Positions 37,361 to 47,824 are shown, counted from the stretch's first letter. The stretch: 64,000 nt of DNA from Aliivibrio fischeri ATCC 7744 = JCM 18803 = DSM 507 (GCF_023983475.1 NZ_CP092712.1:2108001-2172000); one strand, 5' to 3'. Translations and numbers: made by a program. Notes: a model not told the origin generated them from the letters alone.

Positions 37361-38794
37361 TTAACTTGGGATATCTATTCCAGCATCACGCATCTTCGCT
37401 AACTTGTAACGTAACGTTCTTGGGCTAATACCTAGTTTTTCAGCGACATCTTTTCGTTTCCCATCACAGGCTTTTATGGTTTCAAGAATAATGATAAATT
37501 CTTGTTCTCTAAGTTCACCACCTAAACCACTAGATGCAACCAAAACCTCACTTTCTTCAGACGTTGTTGGTACAGCTGTCTCGTTTATTGACGGTACTTG
37601 TTGTTCTGGTCTAATTGTTGGCGCTTCACCACTTACTACTTGTTGTAAGCCGTCCGCATCAGCCCAATCAACCCCTTCTAATAAAACATCGTCCGCCGTG
37701 ATCGTATGTTCTTCAGCAAGAATAAGCGCACGCTGAACTACGTTATCGAGTTCACGAACGTTACCCGGCCATGGGTATGCTTCTAGTTTTTGAGTGGCTT
37801 CTGCACTAAAACTCGGAACTGGTAAACCTTGTTTTTGACAGTGACGCTCTACTAAGTGTTGAGCTATCGGTGCAATATCACCTTTACGATCTTTTAATGG
37901 TGGCCATGCAATAGGGAATACGTTTAAGCGGTAATATAAATCTTCACGGAAGTTACCTTCTTCGACGTATTTTTTCAGGTCACGGTTACTGGTTGCTAGA
38001 ATACGTACATCTAACTTAATGCTCTTACGACCACCTAAACGTTCAACTTCACGTTCTTGCAATACACGCAGTAACTTAGCTTGTAGGTTAAGATCCATTT
38101 CACTGATCTCATCCAGTAAAATAGTACCACCTTGAGCTTGTTCAAATTTACCCGGACACGCTTGAACTGCTCCCGTAAAGGCACCTTTTTCATAACCAAA
38201 TAATGTGGCTTCTAACATGTTGTCAGGAATAGCGGCACAGTTAATGGCAACAAATGGGCCTTCACTTCGCTGTGAATTATTGTGGATGTAGCGTGACATG
38301 ACTTCTTTACCTGAACCACTAGGACCAAGCACCATCACGTTAGCGTCTGTACGTGCTACTTTGTCAGCTAATTTAAGGAGCTTAAGACTCTTTTCATCAG
38401 CAACAATAGCATCACCCGTTTGCTCCGTTTTCACTGGCGCATAACGACTGACCATATTCAATAATACTTCTGGTGCAAATGGCTTAGCCATATAATCAAT
38501 AGCACCGTCTTTCATTGCAGAAACCGCGTCTTCAATATTGGCGTAAGCCGTCATTAAAAGAACCGGAAGATTCGGCCAATTCAATTTAATACTGCGCAAT
38601 AAGGCCAATCCACCCATGCCAGCCATTTGAACATCAGAAACAACAATATCAATGGGCTCTTTCTTCAAAATAAGTAATGCTGTTTCTGCGCTATCGGCTT
38701 CTACCCACTCGTAACCAGCTAACTCTAGCGTATCGATCAATGCTTCACGTAAACCTTCATCATCCTCAACAATTAATACTTTGCTTTGTGTCAT
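37361..38794 (-). CDS. flrC: FlrC, sigma-54 response regulator of class III genes
   Basis: An NtrC-type activator. The receiver domain has Asp54 (IVVSDVQMAGMGG). The AAA+ domain has Walker A GPSGSGKE (~157-164) and the sigma-54 contact loop GAFTGA (~204-209). A C-terminal Fis-type HTH follows (KRKDVAEKLGISPRTLRYKLAKM). In Vibrio it is phosphorylated by FlrB and turns on hook, hook-associated and flaA genes. It starts 3 nt after flrB. Confidence 0.96.
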   Translation of the reverse strand: MTQSKVLIVEDDEGLREALIDTLELAGYEWVEADSAETALLILKKEPIDIVVSDVQMAGMGGLALLRSIKLNWPNLPVLLMTAYANIEDAVSAMKDGAIDYMAKPFAPEVLLNMVSRYAPVKTEQTGDAIVADEKSLKLLKLADKVARTDANVMVLGPSGSGKEVMSRYIHNNSQRSEGPFVAINCAAIPDNMLEATLFGYEKGAFTGAVQACPGKFEQAQGGTILLDEISEMDLNLQAKLLRVLQEREVERLGGRKSIKLDVRILATSNRDLKKYVEEGNFREDLYYRLNVFPIAWPPLKDRKGDIAPIAQHLVERHCQKQGLPVPSFSAEATQKLEAYPWPGNVRELDNVVQRALILAEEHTITADDVLLEGVDWADADGLQQVVSGEAPTIRPEQQVPSINETAVPTTSEESEVLVASSGLGGELREQEFIIILETIKACDGKRKDVAEKLGISPRTLRYKLAKMRDAGIDIPS

Positions 38795-38797
38795 GAT

Positions 38798-39859
38798 TTA
38801 TTCTCCAGATTCTGTTTGAACTAGGCTCTCTGTTGGGGTTGCTGATAGTGGAATTGACATGGTAAAACATGCACCATCATCCGGTTCTGAATACAATTCA
38901 AGTTGTCCTTTGTGAGCTCGACAAACCATTTGTACAACCGCAAGACCAAGGCCTGTGCCTTGAGAGCGAGTAGTAAAAAATGGTTCCATTATTTTTTCTT
39001 GTAACTCTAATGGTATACCAGGACCGTTATCTTGCACCGATATTTTTAAAAAACCATTCACAGGTCTAAAAAAGACGTCTATTTGACATCCCTTCCCTAT
39101 CACTTGAATGGCATTCATGATCAAATTACTAATAGCACTAGCAAGGGCATTAGCGTTGCCCATTAGCACTGTATCTTCATGTTCGACTTCTAAGTAGTAA
39201 TCGACTTGATTTGATTGCAGAGCGGTTTCAACCATTGGACGATATTCAGCAACCAAGTCACCTATTGTGAATGGCTTAACAACTTTATTATCACCGCCTT
39301 TAGCAAAGAGAAGCATGTCATTCACTTGCTTTTCTAGATCATGAAGGCGATCAACCAATTTGGTTTGAAAACGTTTATGTGTTGCGGCTGGCAAATTTGG
39401 TGACCCTAAGTTTGAGGCGTACAACATCGCACTCGATAACGGTGTTCTCACTTGGTGAGCTAGCGATGCAACCATCTTACCTAATGAAGATAATCGTTGA
39501 AGATCACTCACACGAGATTGCAATAAACGTGTTTCAGTCAGATCAGTGATCAGTATTAATTGACCTGTTTCTGATGCAGAAATTGCCAATCGAACTTTGC
39601 GTCCATTACGCAATGAGATCTCATGACCATCATCTTCTCTTGGATCAAACGATCGTTGAATGACTTCAAACCAACGTTCTCCCAATAAAGGTAGACCTAA
39701 AAGCTTAATTGCTTCTGGATTGACTTCACACACCATACCTTGTGTATCAAGTAAAATAACACCTGCGGGCATTACATCTAGTACTTGCTTATATCGTGTA
39801 TTTTGCTCTTCTACTGTGCCAAGAGGTGAGTTTAAGTCACCCTCAGAATTACCCTGCAT
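38798..39859 (-). CDS. flrB: FlrB, cytoplasmic sensor histidine kinase
   Basis: The kinase for FlrC, without membrane helices. It has a PAS domain (VLDVMPAGVILLDTQGMVCEVNPEA), a dimerisation helix with the phosphorylated His (SLAHQVRTPLSSAMLYASNLG) and a HATPase domain with NLIMNAIQV (N), DNGPGIP (G1) and GTGLGLAVV (G2). I use ATG 39859 because the ATG at 39898 lies in the loop of a strong terminator hairpin. GGGA is 10 nt upstream of the chosen start. Confidence 0.93.
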   Translation of the reverse strand: MQGNSEGDLNSPLGTVEEQNTRYKQVLDVMPAGVILLDTQGMVCEVNPEAIKLLGLPLLGERWFEVIQRSFDPREDDGHEISLRNGRKVRLAISASETGQLILITDLTETRLLQSRVSDLQRLSSLGKMVASLAHQVRTPLSSAMLYASNLGSPNLPAATHKRFQTKLVDRLHDLEKQVNDMLLFAKGGDNKVVKPFTIGDLVAEYRPMVETALQSNQVDYYLEVEHEDTVLMGNANALASAISNLIMNAIQVIGKGCQIDVFFRPVNGFLKISVQDNGPGIPLELQEKIMEPFFTTRSQGTGLGLAVVQMVCRAHKGQLELYSEPDDGACFTMSIPLSATPTESLVQTESGE

Positions 39860-39881
39860 AATTTTATTCCCGCCAAAACAA

Positions 39882-39918
39882 CAAAAGGGCTGATGCATTT
39901 TACATGCCAGCCCTTTTG
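39882..39918 (-). terminator. Terminator between flrA and flrB
   Basis: A perfect 11-bp stem (CAAAAGGGCTG/CAGCCCTTTTG, 39882-39892 with 39908-39918) is followed on the minus strand by TTGTTTT. It should end flrA transcription and suggests that flrB has its own promoter, which I could not locate. Confidence 0.82.
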
Positions 39919-40016
39919 ATATTTATTATCAACAACTTACAACAAACATGTAAGCTTAACGGTCAAATTTTTGTCATTTAAATTAGTTAAACGTTATATC
40001 TTTTTGACTAAAAATA

Positions 40017-41498
40017 TTAACGCATATCATCTTTATTTAAATTATATTTACGCATTTTCTCAACAAGAGTAGTACGACGCATACCCAGCATGTCCGCAGC
40101 TCGTGCAACAACACCATTTTGCGCTTCAAGTGCTTGGCATATCATATTAACTTCAACTTCAGCTAACATCTCTTTCAGATTTAAACCATCTTCTGGTAAA
40201 TCATTCGATGTTGGCCCTACGCTTTGCATTCCTTGTTGAGAAATACCACCATCACTAAAGTTAGCAAACATGTCAGCTAATGCCGCTTGTTCTTGCTCTT
40301 CAATTGATTGCTGATTGTAATTTTCAGGTTGGAACTCTGGAATATCACTATAACGATACTTCGTTGGTAAGTGATTTACATCCACCGATTCCCCTGGGAA
40401 TAAGATCATCAAACGCTCAATTAAGTTTGCTAATTCACGTACGTTACCAGGCCAATGGTGTTCCATTAACGAGTTAACGGCACGAGGAGTTAGTCGTATG
40501 CGTGTGCTGCCTTCAGCTTCCATTCTTGCTAATAACTCTTGCAGTAACAAAGGAATATCTTGCTTACGCTCACGTAATGCTGGCATTTCAATTGGGAAAA
40601 CATTTAAACGATAATACAGATCTTCACGGAATGTACCTTTCCCTATCATCTCATCCAAATTACGGTGCGTCGCAGCAACAATGCGAACATCAGCACGAAT
40701 ACTTTGATTGCCACCTACACGCTCAAAACAACGCTCTTGAAGAACACGAAGTAATTTCACCTGCATTGGCATTGGCATATCACCAATTTCATCTAAAAAT
40801 AACGTACCGCCTTGCGCAAGTTCAAAACGACCTTTACGAGCAGTAATTGCACCAGTAAACGCCCCTTTCTCATGACCAAACAGTTCACTTTCTAGAAGAT
40901 CTGGTGGGATAGCCCCACAGTTAACCGGAACAAATGGCCCTTTACGGCGTGGTGAATGATAGTGCAAGTTACGTGCAACAACTTCTTTACCCGTCCCCGA
41001 TTCACCCAAAACCAATACACTTGCTTCTGTACCTGAAACTTGTTCAATTAAATGGCGAACAGTACTAATAGCAGTACTTTGTCCAACCATACTACGAAAT
41101 AACGTATTTTTACGACCTAGGCGAGGAACGTCTAACCCACGACGCCCCATAAACTCTTGGCAATGACGTAACGCATCAGTTAATTGAGGATAATTAACTG
41201 GTTGATTCAGCTCACCTACATAGTTTGTCAATTCCTCAACATCATGCATAGCCCCCGCAAGCATAATAACAGGAACATGATTATGTACAACTAATGAGCT
41301 TTTGATTATATCTTTCAGCGCTTGGTCAGAAACTTGACCTAAAAAACAAGCACTCCATGGCTCACTCCACTCAAAAGTAGACAATTCGGAAGCTGAAATG
41401 GCATGACAATGTTCACCGATAAACTCAAGTATCACCTTAAGATTATGACGGCTCTGAGCATCATCTTCAATAATAAGAGTCTTTGCTAAACCTTGCAT
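40017..41498 (-). CDS. flrA: FlrA, master sigma-54 activator of flagellar genes
   Basis: A FleQ-type regulator. The N-terminal receiver-like domain (residues 1-~115) has IEDD but lacks a clear phosphoacceptor site. The AAA+ domain has Walker A GESGTGKE (~165-172) and GAFTGA (~212-217), and the C-terminal HTH is [19 protein letters not shown]. In Vibrio it activates class II operons and is inhibited by c-di-GMP. It is monocistronic, with hairpins on both sides. Confidence 0.95.
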   Translation of the reverse strand: MQGLAKTLIIEDDAQSRHNLKVILEFIGEHCHAISASELSTFEWSEPWSACFLGQVSDQALKDIIKSSLVVHNHVPVIMLAGAMHDVEELTNYVGELNQPVNYPQLTDALRHCQEFMGRRGLDVPRLGRKNTLFRSMVGQSTAISTVRHLIEQVSGTEASVLVLGESGTGKEVVARNLHYHSPRRKGPFVPVNCGAIPPDLLESELFGHEKGAFTGAITARKGRFELAQGGTLFLDEIGDMPMPMQVKLLRVLQERCFERVGGNQSIRADVRIVAATHRNLDEMIGKGTFREDLYYRLNVFPIEMPALRERKQDIPLLLQELLARMEAEGSTRIRLTPRAVNSLMEHHWPGNVRELANLIERLMILFPGESVDVNHLPTKYRYSDIPEFQPENYNQQSIEEQEQAALADMFANFSDGGISQQGMQSVGPTSNDLPEDGLNLKEMLAEVEVNMICQALEAQNGVVARAADMLGMRRTTLVEKMRKYNLNKDDMR

Positions 41499-41598
41499 AG
41501 ATTTGGATATGCCTTAATTCTTTGATTTATGTGGTCTATTCATTGAACAGCAACGAAATATTGCTCACATATTATAGCATAAGAAAAATAAGGCAACT

Positions 41599-41624
41599 AT
41601 GACTGTCTATTTATCGACAGTCAT
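41599..41624 (-). terminator. Hairpin after fliS, possible weak terminator
   Basis: A perfect 9-bp stem (ATGACTGTC/GACAGTCAT) lies between fliS and flrA. The following minus-strand bases (AGTTGCCTTATTTTT) have T residues only after a delay, so termination may be weak. Confidence 0.5.
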
Positions 41625-41686
41625 ATTGTCAATGAGAGGTTAGTATAAAAACCGAAAAATAAATTTGATTTATAAAATCGGTTTAA

Positions 41687-42097
41687 TTAGATACCAACTT
41701 GATCTGCGGTAAGGTTATGAAATTCTGCAGGAATTTGGTCCCAAGCTGATTTGATTTCACGCAGCATTTCTACAACATCATCAATAGCTTGACCATCATT
41801 ATTTTGGTTAGCGTGTGAAATTTGGCGGATCATAAAATCGTATAAAGAATCTAGGTTACTTGCAATTTCACCACCATCGTCCATTGATAGACATGAACGT
41901 AGACTGATCACGATGTCTAATGCTTTGCCAAGACGCTCGCCTTTAACTGGTGTGTTGCCTTGCTCCATGGCAGCTTTACCTTGGATTAAACGCTCAATAG
42001 CTCCAGCCATCAGCATTTGAATTACCTTATGAGGTGATGCAGCACTTAATTGGCTATCGATTGATACCTTTTTATATGCCTGTAGTGAACCTCTCAT
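41687..42097 (-). CDS. fliS: FliS, flagellin export chaperone
   Basis: FliS binds the C-terminus of flagellin in the cytosol. The 136-residue helical protein shows SAASPHKVIQMLMAGAIERLIQGKAAMEQG, LGKALDIVISLRSCLSMDDGGEIASNLDSLYDFMIRQI, both typical. It is the last gene of the flaG-fliD-flaI-fliS operon. Confidence 0.95.
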   Translation of the reverse strand: MRGSLQAYKKVSIDSQLSAASPHKVIQMLMAGAIERLIQGKAAMEQGNTPVKGERLGKALDIVISLRSCLSMDDGGEIASNLDSLYDFMIRQISHANQNNDGQAIDDVVEMLREIKSAWDQIPAEFHNLTADQVGI

Positions 42098-42112
42098 CGT
42101 ATTTCCTCAGTT

Positions 42113-42403
42113 TTATTGAAATTTTCTATACAACTGAACCGATTTCTTCGCATGATTCAGTTTTTGATAATCAAGTGCAAATTGCTGCCCTAACTCTGTC
42201 ATCTCTTCAACAATGAGTTGGGTTCGTGCAATTGCGAGTTGCCATTCAGTGGATGCCACTATTTCTGACGCTTGCATACATGCATGCAAGAGTTGTTCCC
42301 GATTTGCTAAAAAAGTAGCCAATTGTTCAAAATTAATATCTTCACTACGATATTGTTTTTGCAACTCTTGATCTAATACTTCTAATTGCTTTAGTAATTC
42401 CAT
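42113..42403 (-). CDS. flaI: FlaI, FliT-like small helical protein
   Basis: The 96-residue, mostly helical protein lies between fliD and fliS, where Vibrio flaI is found. Sequence similarity to FliT is faint; the position and helix-rich composition make a chaperone for FliD the best guess. I am sure it is a gene and less sure of the role. Confidence 0.75.
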   Translation of the reverse strand: MELLKQLEVLDQELQKQYRSEDINFEQLATFLANREQLLHACMQASEIVASTEWQLAIARTQLIVEEMTELGQQFALDYQKLNHAKKSVQLYRKFQ

Positions 42404-42434
42404 CGGTAACCTCTATATCAATAACAAGGTTGTA

Positions 42435-44405
42435 TTAACCCAGCGCATTCATCATACCTGATAACTGCGCTTTCATTTTTCCGGTTACATCTTGCATATT
42501 GGCAAATTTATTACGCGTACGCTCTTGAAGACTTTCCATTCGGCGATCTAAATCCACCTGCTGATCATTAAGGCGATAGTTTTGATCTCGCATCGTATTC
42601 ATTCGTGTACGAATTGGACCACTCACCCCTGTCATGCTTTGAATTACATCTTCAACTTTCTTAGCAAAGCCTTTTGATCCACCAAAGAAAGTATGCAACT
42701 GACTGAAATTTTCATTCAATTGACGATCTAACATTGATTGATTGATTTCAAGAGTACCTTGTCGAGTCGTTGAAATACCAAGCTCTATCAGTGTTTTTAT
42801 TCCTGTAGGAGCCGATTCAACTGGCGCTACAAATACAGATTTTAAGCGAGACTCAGCCGAACGTACAACACTGTCTCCAGCAAGTGGACCACTTTGTCCA
42901 GTCGCTGGATCAAAGCCACTTAATGCTTTGGTGGTCTCATAGAACTGATTGTAAGTATTAACAAATTGTTCGATAGCAGCTTTTACAGTATCTCTATCAA
43001 ACTGCACATCTAAATCGATGCGTTTACTTGCTTCTGCTGTTGTACCTTTTAAAGTGATATCAACACCTTGAACTGCATCTTGAATAACATTGGTGTCACT
43101 GCTTATTCTTGCTACACCATCCAAGACCACTTTTGCACTACTTGCCGATTGAACTTCTTGAAGACCAGAATATAAAGGTTTGCGTGGACCTTCAGGTTTA
43201 ATTGTCTCCACAACCTTTTCAATCGGTTCTAATTTTTCTTTTGCTATTTCTTTAATTGTTGGCGGCAGTTTTTCTACTTTTTCTTTTGCTATATCAACAA
43301 GTTCTTTTTTCGGTGCTTCTTTCTGAGGCGCTTCATAAGTAATACCAGCAGCTTGGAAAACCGTATCTGGCGTTTGTCCAATTTCTGCAAGCGCTTCTGC
43401 AGCGTCTTGATCGCCTTGCTTTGCCGCTTTAGCTAATTCAATCTTTTCATCTTCATTTGGAAGTGCCGCTTGCAGTGTTCCGGCAGTACGCTCACTCCAC
43501 CCTGACATGCCAGATGTTGGATCGGTTGGATCTTCTAACGTCGCTAATGCTGCTGTTGCTTCTTGCTGCATCATGATTTCTTTAGCTGCTTTTTCTTCAC
43601 GAGCTAATTCACGATTGGCATAATCAATCAAAGGTTTAAAGTAAGCGTATTTTTCTTCGTCACTCAGCTCTGGTACTTCTTGCTCTGTAATTGGCTCACG
43701 AACTTGTTGAGCGGCAACTTCAGGCACTTGCTGATATTGAAGCAATGTTGGAATATCAAACTTCGTTGATACCGTTGGATCAAAGTCAGGGTTAAACGCA
43801 AATCGATGCAGTTGGTTATTATATTTTGCATCAACTTCAATTTTAACTTTGTTACTTTCACCTGGCTTATCAGATGCGAGAATTAAACGAGAGCCACCAT
43901 CGTCTTTTACGATAGAAGCTTGCACACCTGGATTTGAAGGTGCACTGTTAATCTGTTTTAAAATGTCAGTAATTTTATTATTTTGGCCGACAACATCAAT
44001 GGTAAATGATTTCTTACCTAGCGATATTTCTAATTTACCTGGGCCAAATTTAGCATCATCACGAATAGGAGACGATGCTAGCTTTTGAGCTTGAGCAAGT
44101 TGTAAAACGTCAATAGTATAACGACCTGCAAGTGCATCAGGGCTCGCCGTAGCACTAACTACATCTTCATCACTACTTGAGATAGTTCTCGATGCAAATG
44201 TGTCGTCTTGACGGAAAGTCGTCATAAGATTCTTCATGGTATCTAATGATTCTTGCAGACGGCCGTAACCACTAATATTAGTATCTATGTCTGAACGTTC
44301 ACGGTCGATGCGCTGCTGCTTAGGTAAGCGCTCGCTTTCAACTATTTTGCTCACCATAGAATTAATATCTAGGCCACCACCCATCCCCATCGGGCTAACA
44401 CTCAT
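42435..44405 (-). CDS. fliD: FliD, filament cap protein with a large insertion
   Basis: FliD caps the growing filament and folds incoming flagellin. The N-terminal half (GLDINSMVSKIVESERLPKQ to ~215) and the C-terminal half (from ~418, QSASSAKVVLDGVARISSD to the end) match FliD. Between them, about residues 222-415 form an acidic, Ala/Glu/Lys/Pro-rich insertion not present in the E. coli protein. The 656-residue length is close to other Vibrio FliD proteins. It starts 24 nt after flaG. Confidence 0.93.
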   Translation of the reverse strand: MSVSPMGMGGGLDINSMVSKIVESERLPKQQRIDRERSDIDTNISGYGRLQESLDTMKNLMTTFRQDDTFASRTISSSDEDVVSATASPDALAGRYTIDVLQLAQAQKLASSPIRDDAKFGPGKLEISLGKKSFTIDVVGQNNKITDILKQINSAPSNPGVQASIVKDDGGSRLILASDKPGESNKVKIEVDAKYNNQLHRFAFNPDFDPTVSTKFDIPTLLQYQQVPEVAAQQVREPITEQEVPELSDEEKYAYFKPLIDYANRELAREEKAAKEIMMQQEATAALATLEDPTDPTSGMSGWSERTAGTLQAALPNEDEKIELAKAAKQGDQDAAEALAEIGQTPDTVFQAAGITYEAPQKEAPKKELVDIAKEKVEKLPPTIKEIAKEKLEPIEKVVETIKPEGPRKPLYSGLQEVQSASSAKVVLDGVARISSDTNVIQDAVQGVDITLKGTTAEASKRIDLDVQFDRDTVKAAIEQFVNTYNQFYETTKALSGFDPATGQSGPLAGDSVVRSAESRLKSVFVAPVESAPTGIKTLIELGISTTRQGTLEINQSMLDRQLNENFSQLHTFFGGSKGFAKKVEDVIQSMTGVSGPIRTRMNTMRDQNYRLNDQQVDLDRRMESLQERTRNKFANMQDVTGKMKAQLSGMMNALG

Positions 44406-44429
44406 GAATCGCTTTCCTCAATTAACGGT

Positions 44430-44849
44430 TTAAATCCTCTCAGCTATCAATCCAGATGCACTGGCAGCTAAATCTCTAGCAACTTCCAACATCTTTTCAT
44501 CGGGAATTTGTCGAATGATATCACCGCTGCTGACTTCAAAAACGGTAATAACCTGCCGCCCTGACTCTTCATCTAGGCGAAACGATAATCCTCGATCCAT
44601 GCTTTTAACGTATTCATTAAGCTCTTCTACTGCTTTATGAAGTGCTTCTTTCTTTTTCGTTTCAAGCTTTTGTTCTGCTTCTGCAACAATGGCTTCGCTA
44701 GCGGTTAAAGGTTCTGTACCTTCAATAAGCGATGCTTTGTTATCTACATAAACAGATGATGTTGGTTGCACATTAGAACTAGCAATTTGCGTGCCGTTAT
44801 TTGAAGGGGGTGTGGAGTGGATTGTTGAAGATACAAATGATGAATCCAT
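44430..44849 (-). CDS. flaG: FlaG family protein
   Basis: The 139-residue protein has a variable N-terminus and a FlaG domain (EELNEYVKSMDRGLSFRLDEESGRQVITVFEVSSGDIIRQIPDEKMLEVARDLA, motif VFEVSSGDIIRQIP). FlaG affects filament length. It starts the flaG-fliD-flaI-fliS operon and follows a terminator, so a promoter should lie close by, but none is clear. Confidence 0.9.
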   Translation of the reverse strand: MDSSFVSSTIHSTPPSNNGTQIASSNVQPTSSVYVDNKASLIEGTEPLTASEAIVAEAEQKLETKKKEALHKAVEELNEYVKSMDRGLSFRLDEESGRQVITVFEVSSGDIIRQIPDEKMLEVARDLAASASGLIAERI

Positions 44850-44868
44850 AGTATTTTCCTCCTAATAC

Positions 44869-44902
44869 GAAAAAAGACAGCAAGAGGAGCGGTCCTGCTG
44901 TC
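44869..44902 (-). terminator. Terminator of flaE
   Basis: The minus strand has GACAGCAGGACC, a short loop, then TTGCTGTC and TTTTTT. The outer stem GACAGCA/TGCTGTC is perfect. It lies 71 nt after the flaE stop. Confidence 0.8.
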
Positions 44903-44972
44903 ATATTTCAGTAAGTGGGTAGACGATGAAGCCGCCCACCTACCTATTTTAGTATTATCAATTAATCAACGA

Positions 44973-46109
44973 TTAACGTAATAGACCTAGAGCAGCGTTT
45001 GGCGCTTGCTTAGCTTGAGCAAGAATAGAAGAACTTGCTTGCTGTAGGATTTGAGACTTAGTCATTTCAGTTGTTTCTTTCGCGAAATCAACGTCTTTGA
45101 TTTGGCTCTTAGAAGCAGAAACGTTTTCGTTAATGTTGTCTAAGTTGCTGATTGTGTGACCCATACGGTTTTGAGCAGCACCTAGCTCAGAACGGTGGCT
45201 ATCAACAAATTTCATTGCTGCGTCAACAACTGCTACTGCGTTTTGAGAACCAGCAACTGTAGTTACGTCGATGTTACCAACAGTTTTGTTTGCAACTTCA
45301 GCATCAGCCATACCAGTTTCTTTAGCTAGAGCACCAGAGAAGCTGATTTCGCCTTCTGCTACGTCTTTAGCTGCGAATACTTGTAGTTTGCCATCTTCGC
45401 CAACAGAAGCGCTAACTTTGTCAGTTTGACCGTTGATGTATGTTGCAACTTCTTCGATATCGTCGCCAGCTTTAGCGTTGATTTCGATAGCTTGCTCTTC
45501 ACCATTCTTATCAGCGATTGTGATAGTCATGTTTGCGTCTTTACCAGCAGTCCAACCAGCAGCAACACCTTCAGAAGCTGTGAATGTTTTACCACCCATG
45601 TTTGCTTCGTCTGCACGTAGGTTGTTTAGAGTAAGCATTACTGCTTCACCTGAATCAGCACCAACTTGGAAAGATTTAGTACCGAAGTTACCGTTAAGTA
45701 GACGTGTGCCACCGAAAGAAGTTGTTTCAGCGATACGGTTCATTTCGTCAGAAAGAGCCGTAACTTCTTGTTGGATCGCTTGACGGTCAGCGTCAGTGTT
45801 TGAACCATTTGACGATTGCAGTGCTAGGTCACGTACACGAGAAAGGATGTTTGAAGTCTCTTTCATTGCGCCTTCAGCAGTTTGCATCATAGAGATGCCG
45901 TCGTTTGCGTTACGAACCGCTACGTCTAGACCACGAGTTTGCGTGTTTAGACGGTTAGAGATTTGTAGACCAGCTGCGTCATCTTTAGCACTGTTGATTT
46001 TGCTACCAGATGATAGACGTTCCATAGATTGGTTAACGCCGTCAGTTGCGCTGTTTAAGTAACGCTGTGCAGTCATTGCTGATACGTTAGTATTTACTGT
46101 AATAGACAT
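44973..46109 (-). CDS. flaE: Flagellin (fifth in the array)
   Basis: The 378-residue flagellin has conserved D0/D1 ends ([42 protein letters not shown], and C-terminal [18 protein letters not shown]). I use ATG 46109 with AGGAGA upstream; the longer frame begins 20 residues earlier in the leader. This copy differs in its last part ([16 protein letters not shown]), where flaB-D have GAFQNRF. Its leader holds an 8-bp hairpin at 46208-46231 and no clear sigma-28 element. The symbol follows the order known for A. fischeri. Confidence 0.93.
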   Translation of the reverse strand: MSITVNTNVSAMTAQRYLNSATDGVNQSMERLSSGSKINSAKDDAAGLQISNRLNTQTRGLDVAVRNANDGISMMQTAEGAMKETSNILSRVRDLALQSSNGSNTDADRQAIQQEVTALSDEMNRIAETTSFGGTRLLNGNFGTKSFQVGADSGEAVMLTLNNLRADEANMGGKTFTASEGVAAGWTAGKDANMTITIADKNGEEQAIEINAKAGDDIEEVATYINGQTDKVSASVGEDGKLQVFAAKDVAEGEISFSGALAKETGMADAEVANKTVGNIDVTTVAGSQNAVAVVDAAMKFVDSHRSELGAAQNRMGHTISNLDNINENVSASKSQIKDVDFAKETTEMTKSQILQQASSSILAQAKQAPNAALGLLR

Positions 46110-46354
46110 AAATAGATCTCCTAAGGGAAAGTGCAATGGTGGTTTGGTCTCATCCTCCGCCCCAGCCATTGTTTCTCACATATATTTAAAAGCGTATCTC
46201 TATATACTTTGTAGACTCTCACCTCTACAAAATACATCGCCGAGATAGCCTAAGTTTAATTTTTATAAAGTAAGTCAGACTCACTTATAACCTGTTGGGA
46301 TTGAACTTTGCAGATGGCATAAGCTCACATTCTCACAAGTGTTTACTATGCTGA

Positions 46355-47482
46355 TTAGCCCAACAGGCCTAATGCTGCATTTGGTGCCTGCTTAGCTTGA
46401 GCTAGGATAGACGAGCTCGCTTGTTGCAGGATTTGAGATTTCGTCATTGCTGTCGTTTCTTTAGCAAAATCAACATCTTTGATTTGGCTGTTAGACGCAT
46501 TCACGTTCTCGTTAATGTTTTCTAAGTTGTTAATAGCGTGGTTGAAACGGTTTTGGAAAGCACCTAAATCAGCACGGTTTGAATCAACGTATTGCATTGC
46601 TGAATCAAGAATTGCTACTGCTTTTTGTGAACCACCAACACTTGTTACATCGATGCTCTTAACTGTGTCAGATACTTTATTACCCATACCCAGTTCGTTG
46701 CTTAATGAACCGCTGAATTCAATATCAGTTGCATCTGCTGCTGCAAAAATTTGTAATTTGCCGTCTTCAGTTACAGAAGCGTTTACTGCATCGCTTTGAC
46801 CATTGATGTAAGTTGCTACTTCTTCAATGTCGTCACCAGCTTTTGCATTGATAGTGATGTTTTGTTCTTTACCTTTGCTATCAACAAAGTTCATTGTTAA
46901 TTCTGTATTTTCAGCACCCACTTTCCAGTTTGAGTCTTTACCTTCAGTCGCTGAGTAAGTAGAACCACCCATCGCTGTTGTATCAGAGCGCATGTTGTTC
47001 AGAGTAAGCATTACCGCTTCACCTGAATCTGAACCGATTTGGAAAGATTTAGTACCGAATTGGCCGTTAAGTAGGCGAGAGCCACCGAACGATGTTGTTT
47101 CTGCAATACGGTTTAATTCGTCATTCAAAGCAACCACTTCTTCTTGAATCGCTGTACGGTCTGCATGTGTATTTGAACCGTTAGCTGATTGAAGTGATAA
47201 ATCACGCATACGTTGAAGGATGTTCGTTGTTTCGTTCATCGCACCTTCAGCAGTTTGCGCCATTGAGATACCATCATTTGCATTTCGAACTGCAACATCT
47301 AAACCACGAGTTTGAGATGTTAGACGGTTTGAAATTTGTAGACCCGCTGCATCATCTTTAGCACTGTTAATTTTAAGACCTGAAGACAAACGCTCCATTG
47401 AGCTGTTTAGGTCGTTAGTTGCGTTGCTTAGGTAACGCTGTGCTGTCATTGCTGATACGTTTGTGTTTACATTGATAGACAT
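46355..47482 (-). CDS. flaD: Flagellin (fourth in the array)
   Basis: The 375-residue flagellin starts [20 protein letters not shown] and ends [22 protein letters not shown]. It shares the D1 signature [24 protein letters not shown] and the [21 protein letters not shown] segment with flaB and flaC. A convincing sigma-28 promoter lies upstream. No U-tailed terminator follows; instead a 9-bp inverted repeat spans the stop codon. The symbol is by gene order. Confidence 0.93.
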   Translation of the reverse strand: MSINVNTNVSAMTAQRYLSNATNDLNSSMERLSSGLKINSAKDDAAGLQISNRLTSQTRGLDVAVRNANDGISMAQTAEGAMNETTNILQRMRDLSLQSANGSNTHADRTAIQEEVVALNDELNRIAETTSFGGSRLLNGQFGTKSFQIGSDSGEAVMLTLNNMRSDTTAMGGSTYSATEGKDSNWKVGAENTELTMNFVDSKGKEQNITINAKAGDDIEEVATYINGQSDAVNASVTEDGKLQIFAAADATDIEFSGSLSNELGMGNKVSDTVKSIDVTSVGGSQKAVAILDSAMQYVDSNRADLGAFQNRFNHAINNLENINENVNASNSQIKDVDFAKETTAMTKSQILQQASSSILAQAKQAPNAALGLLG

Positions 47483-47559
47483 AATTTATTTCTCCACTTT
47501 GGTTCCGAATCACTCCGCTCCTGGACCGGTAACCGTATTGTTCATCGTTGATACTTAAC

Positions 47560-47586
47560 TTAGCGACCTACTTTCAAATTACTTTA
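47560..47586 (-). promoter_or_regulatory. Sigma-28 promoter of flaD
   Basis: The minus strand has TAAAGTAA, 11 nt, then GTCGCTAA, close to TAAAGTTT-N11-GCCGATAA. Predicted leader about 70 nt. Confidence 0.8.
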
Positions 47587-47795
47587 GAAAAACTTTTAAT
47601 TTTTTAAGCTTTTCTTTTTTAAGTACTTTTAAGCTTTTTCTTAGTCGCTGTGCCTTGTAATTAAGTTATCGCTCGCAATCGGAAACTCTTTAGGAAAAAA
47701 TGCAAAAAAAACGAAAATAATTTAAATCCCAGATAAAACGTGAGGAAAATCACCTAATTTAGAGGGAAATAGATATTTATTGATGATTTTATAAA

Positions 47796-47824
47796 CAAAA
47801 AAAGCCGAGGCAAGCCCCGGCTTT
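47796..47824 (-). terminator. Terminator of flaC
   Basis: The minus strand has an 8-bp stem (AGCCGGGG with CCTCGGCT, one G-U pair) and then TTTTTTT. It lies 54 nt after the flaC stop. Confidence 0.9.

Noticed and set aside
44925-44945. Possible sigma-54 element upstream of flaG (GG and GC 10 nt apart)
   Set aside because: Only the GG/GC pair fits; the surrounding bases are G-rich and unlike the consensus.
46226-46256. Possible sigma-28 promoter of flaE (TTAAACTT ... GGCGATGT)
   Set aside because: The spacing is one to two bases short of 11 and the -10 has several mismatches, so it was not listed as a feature.
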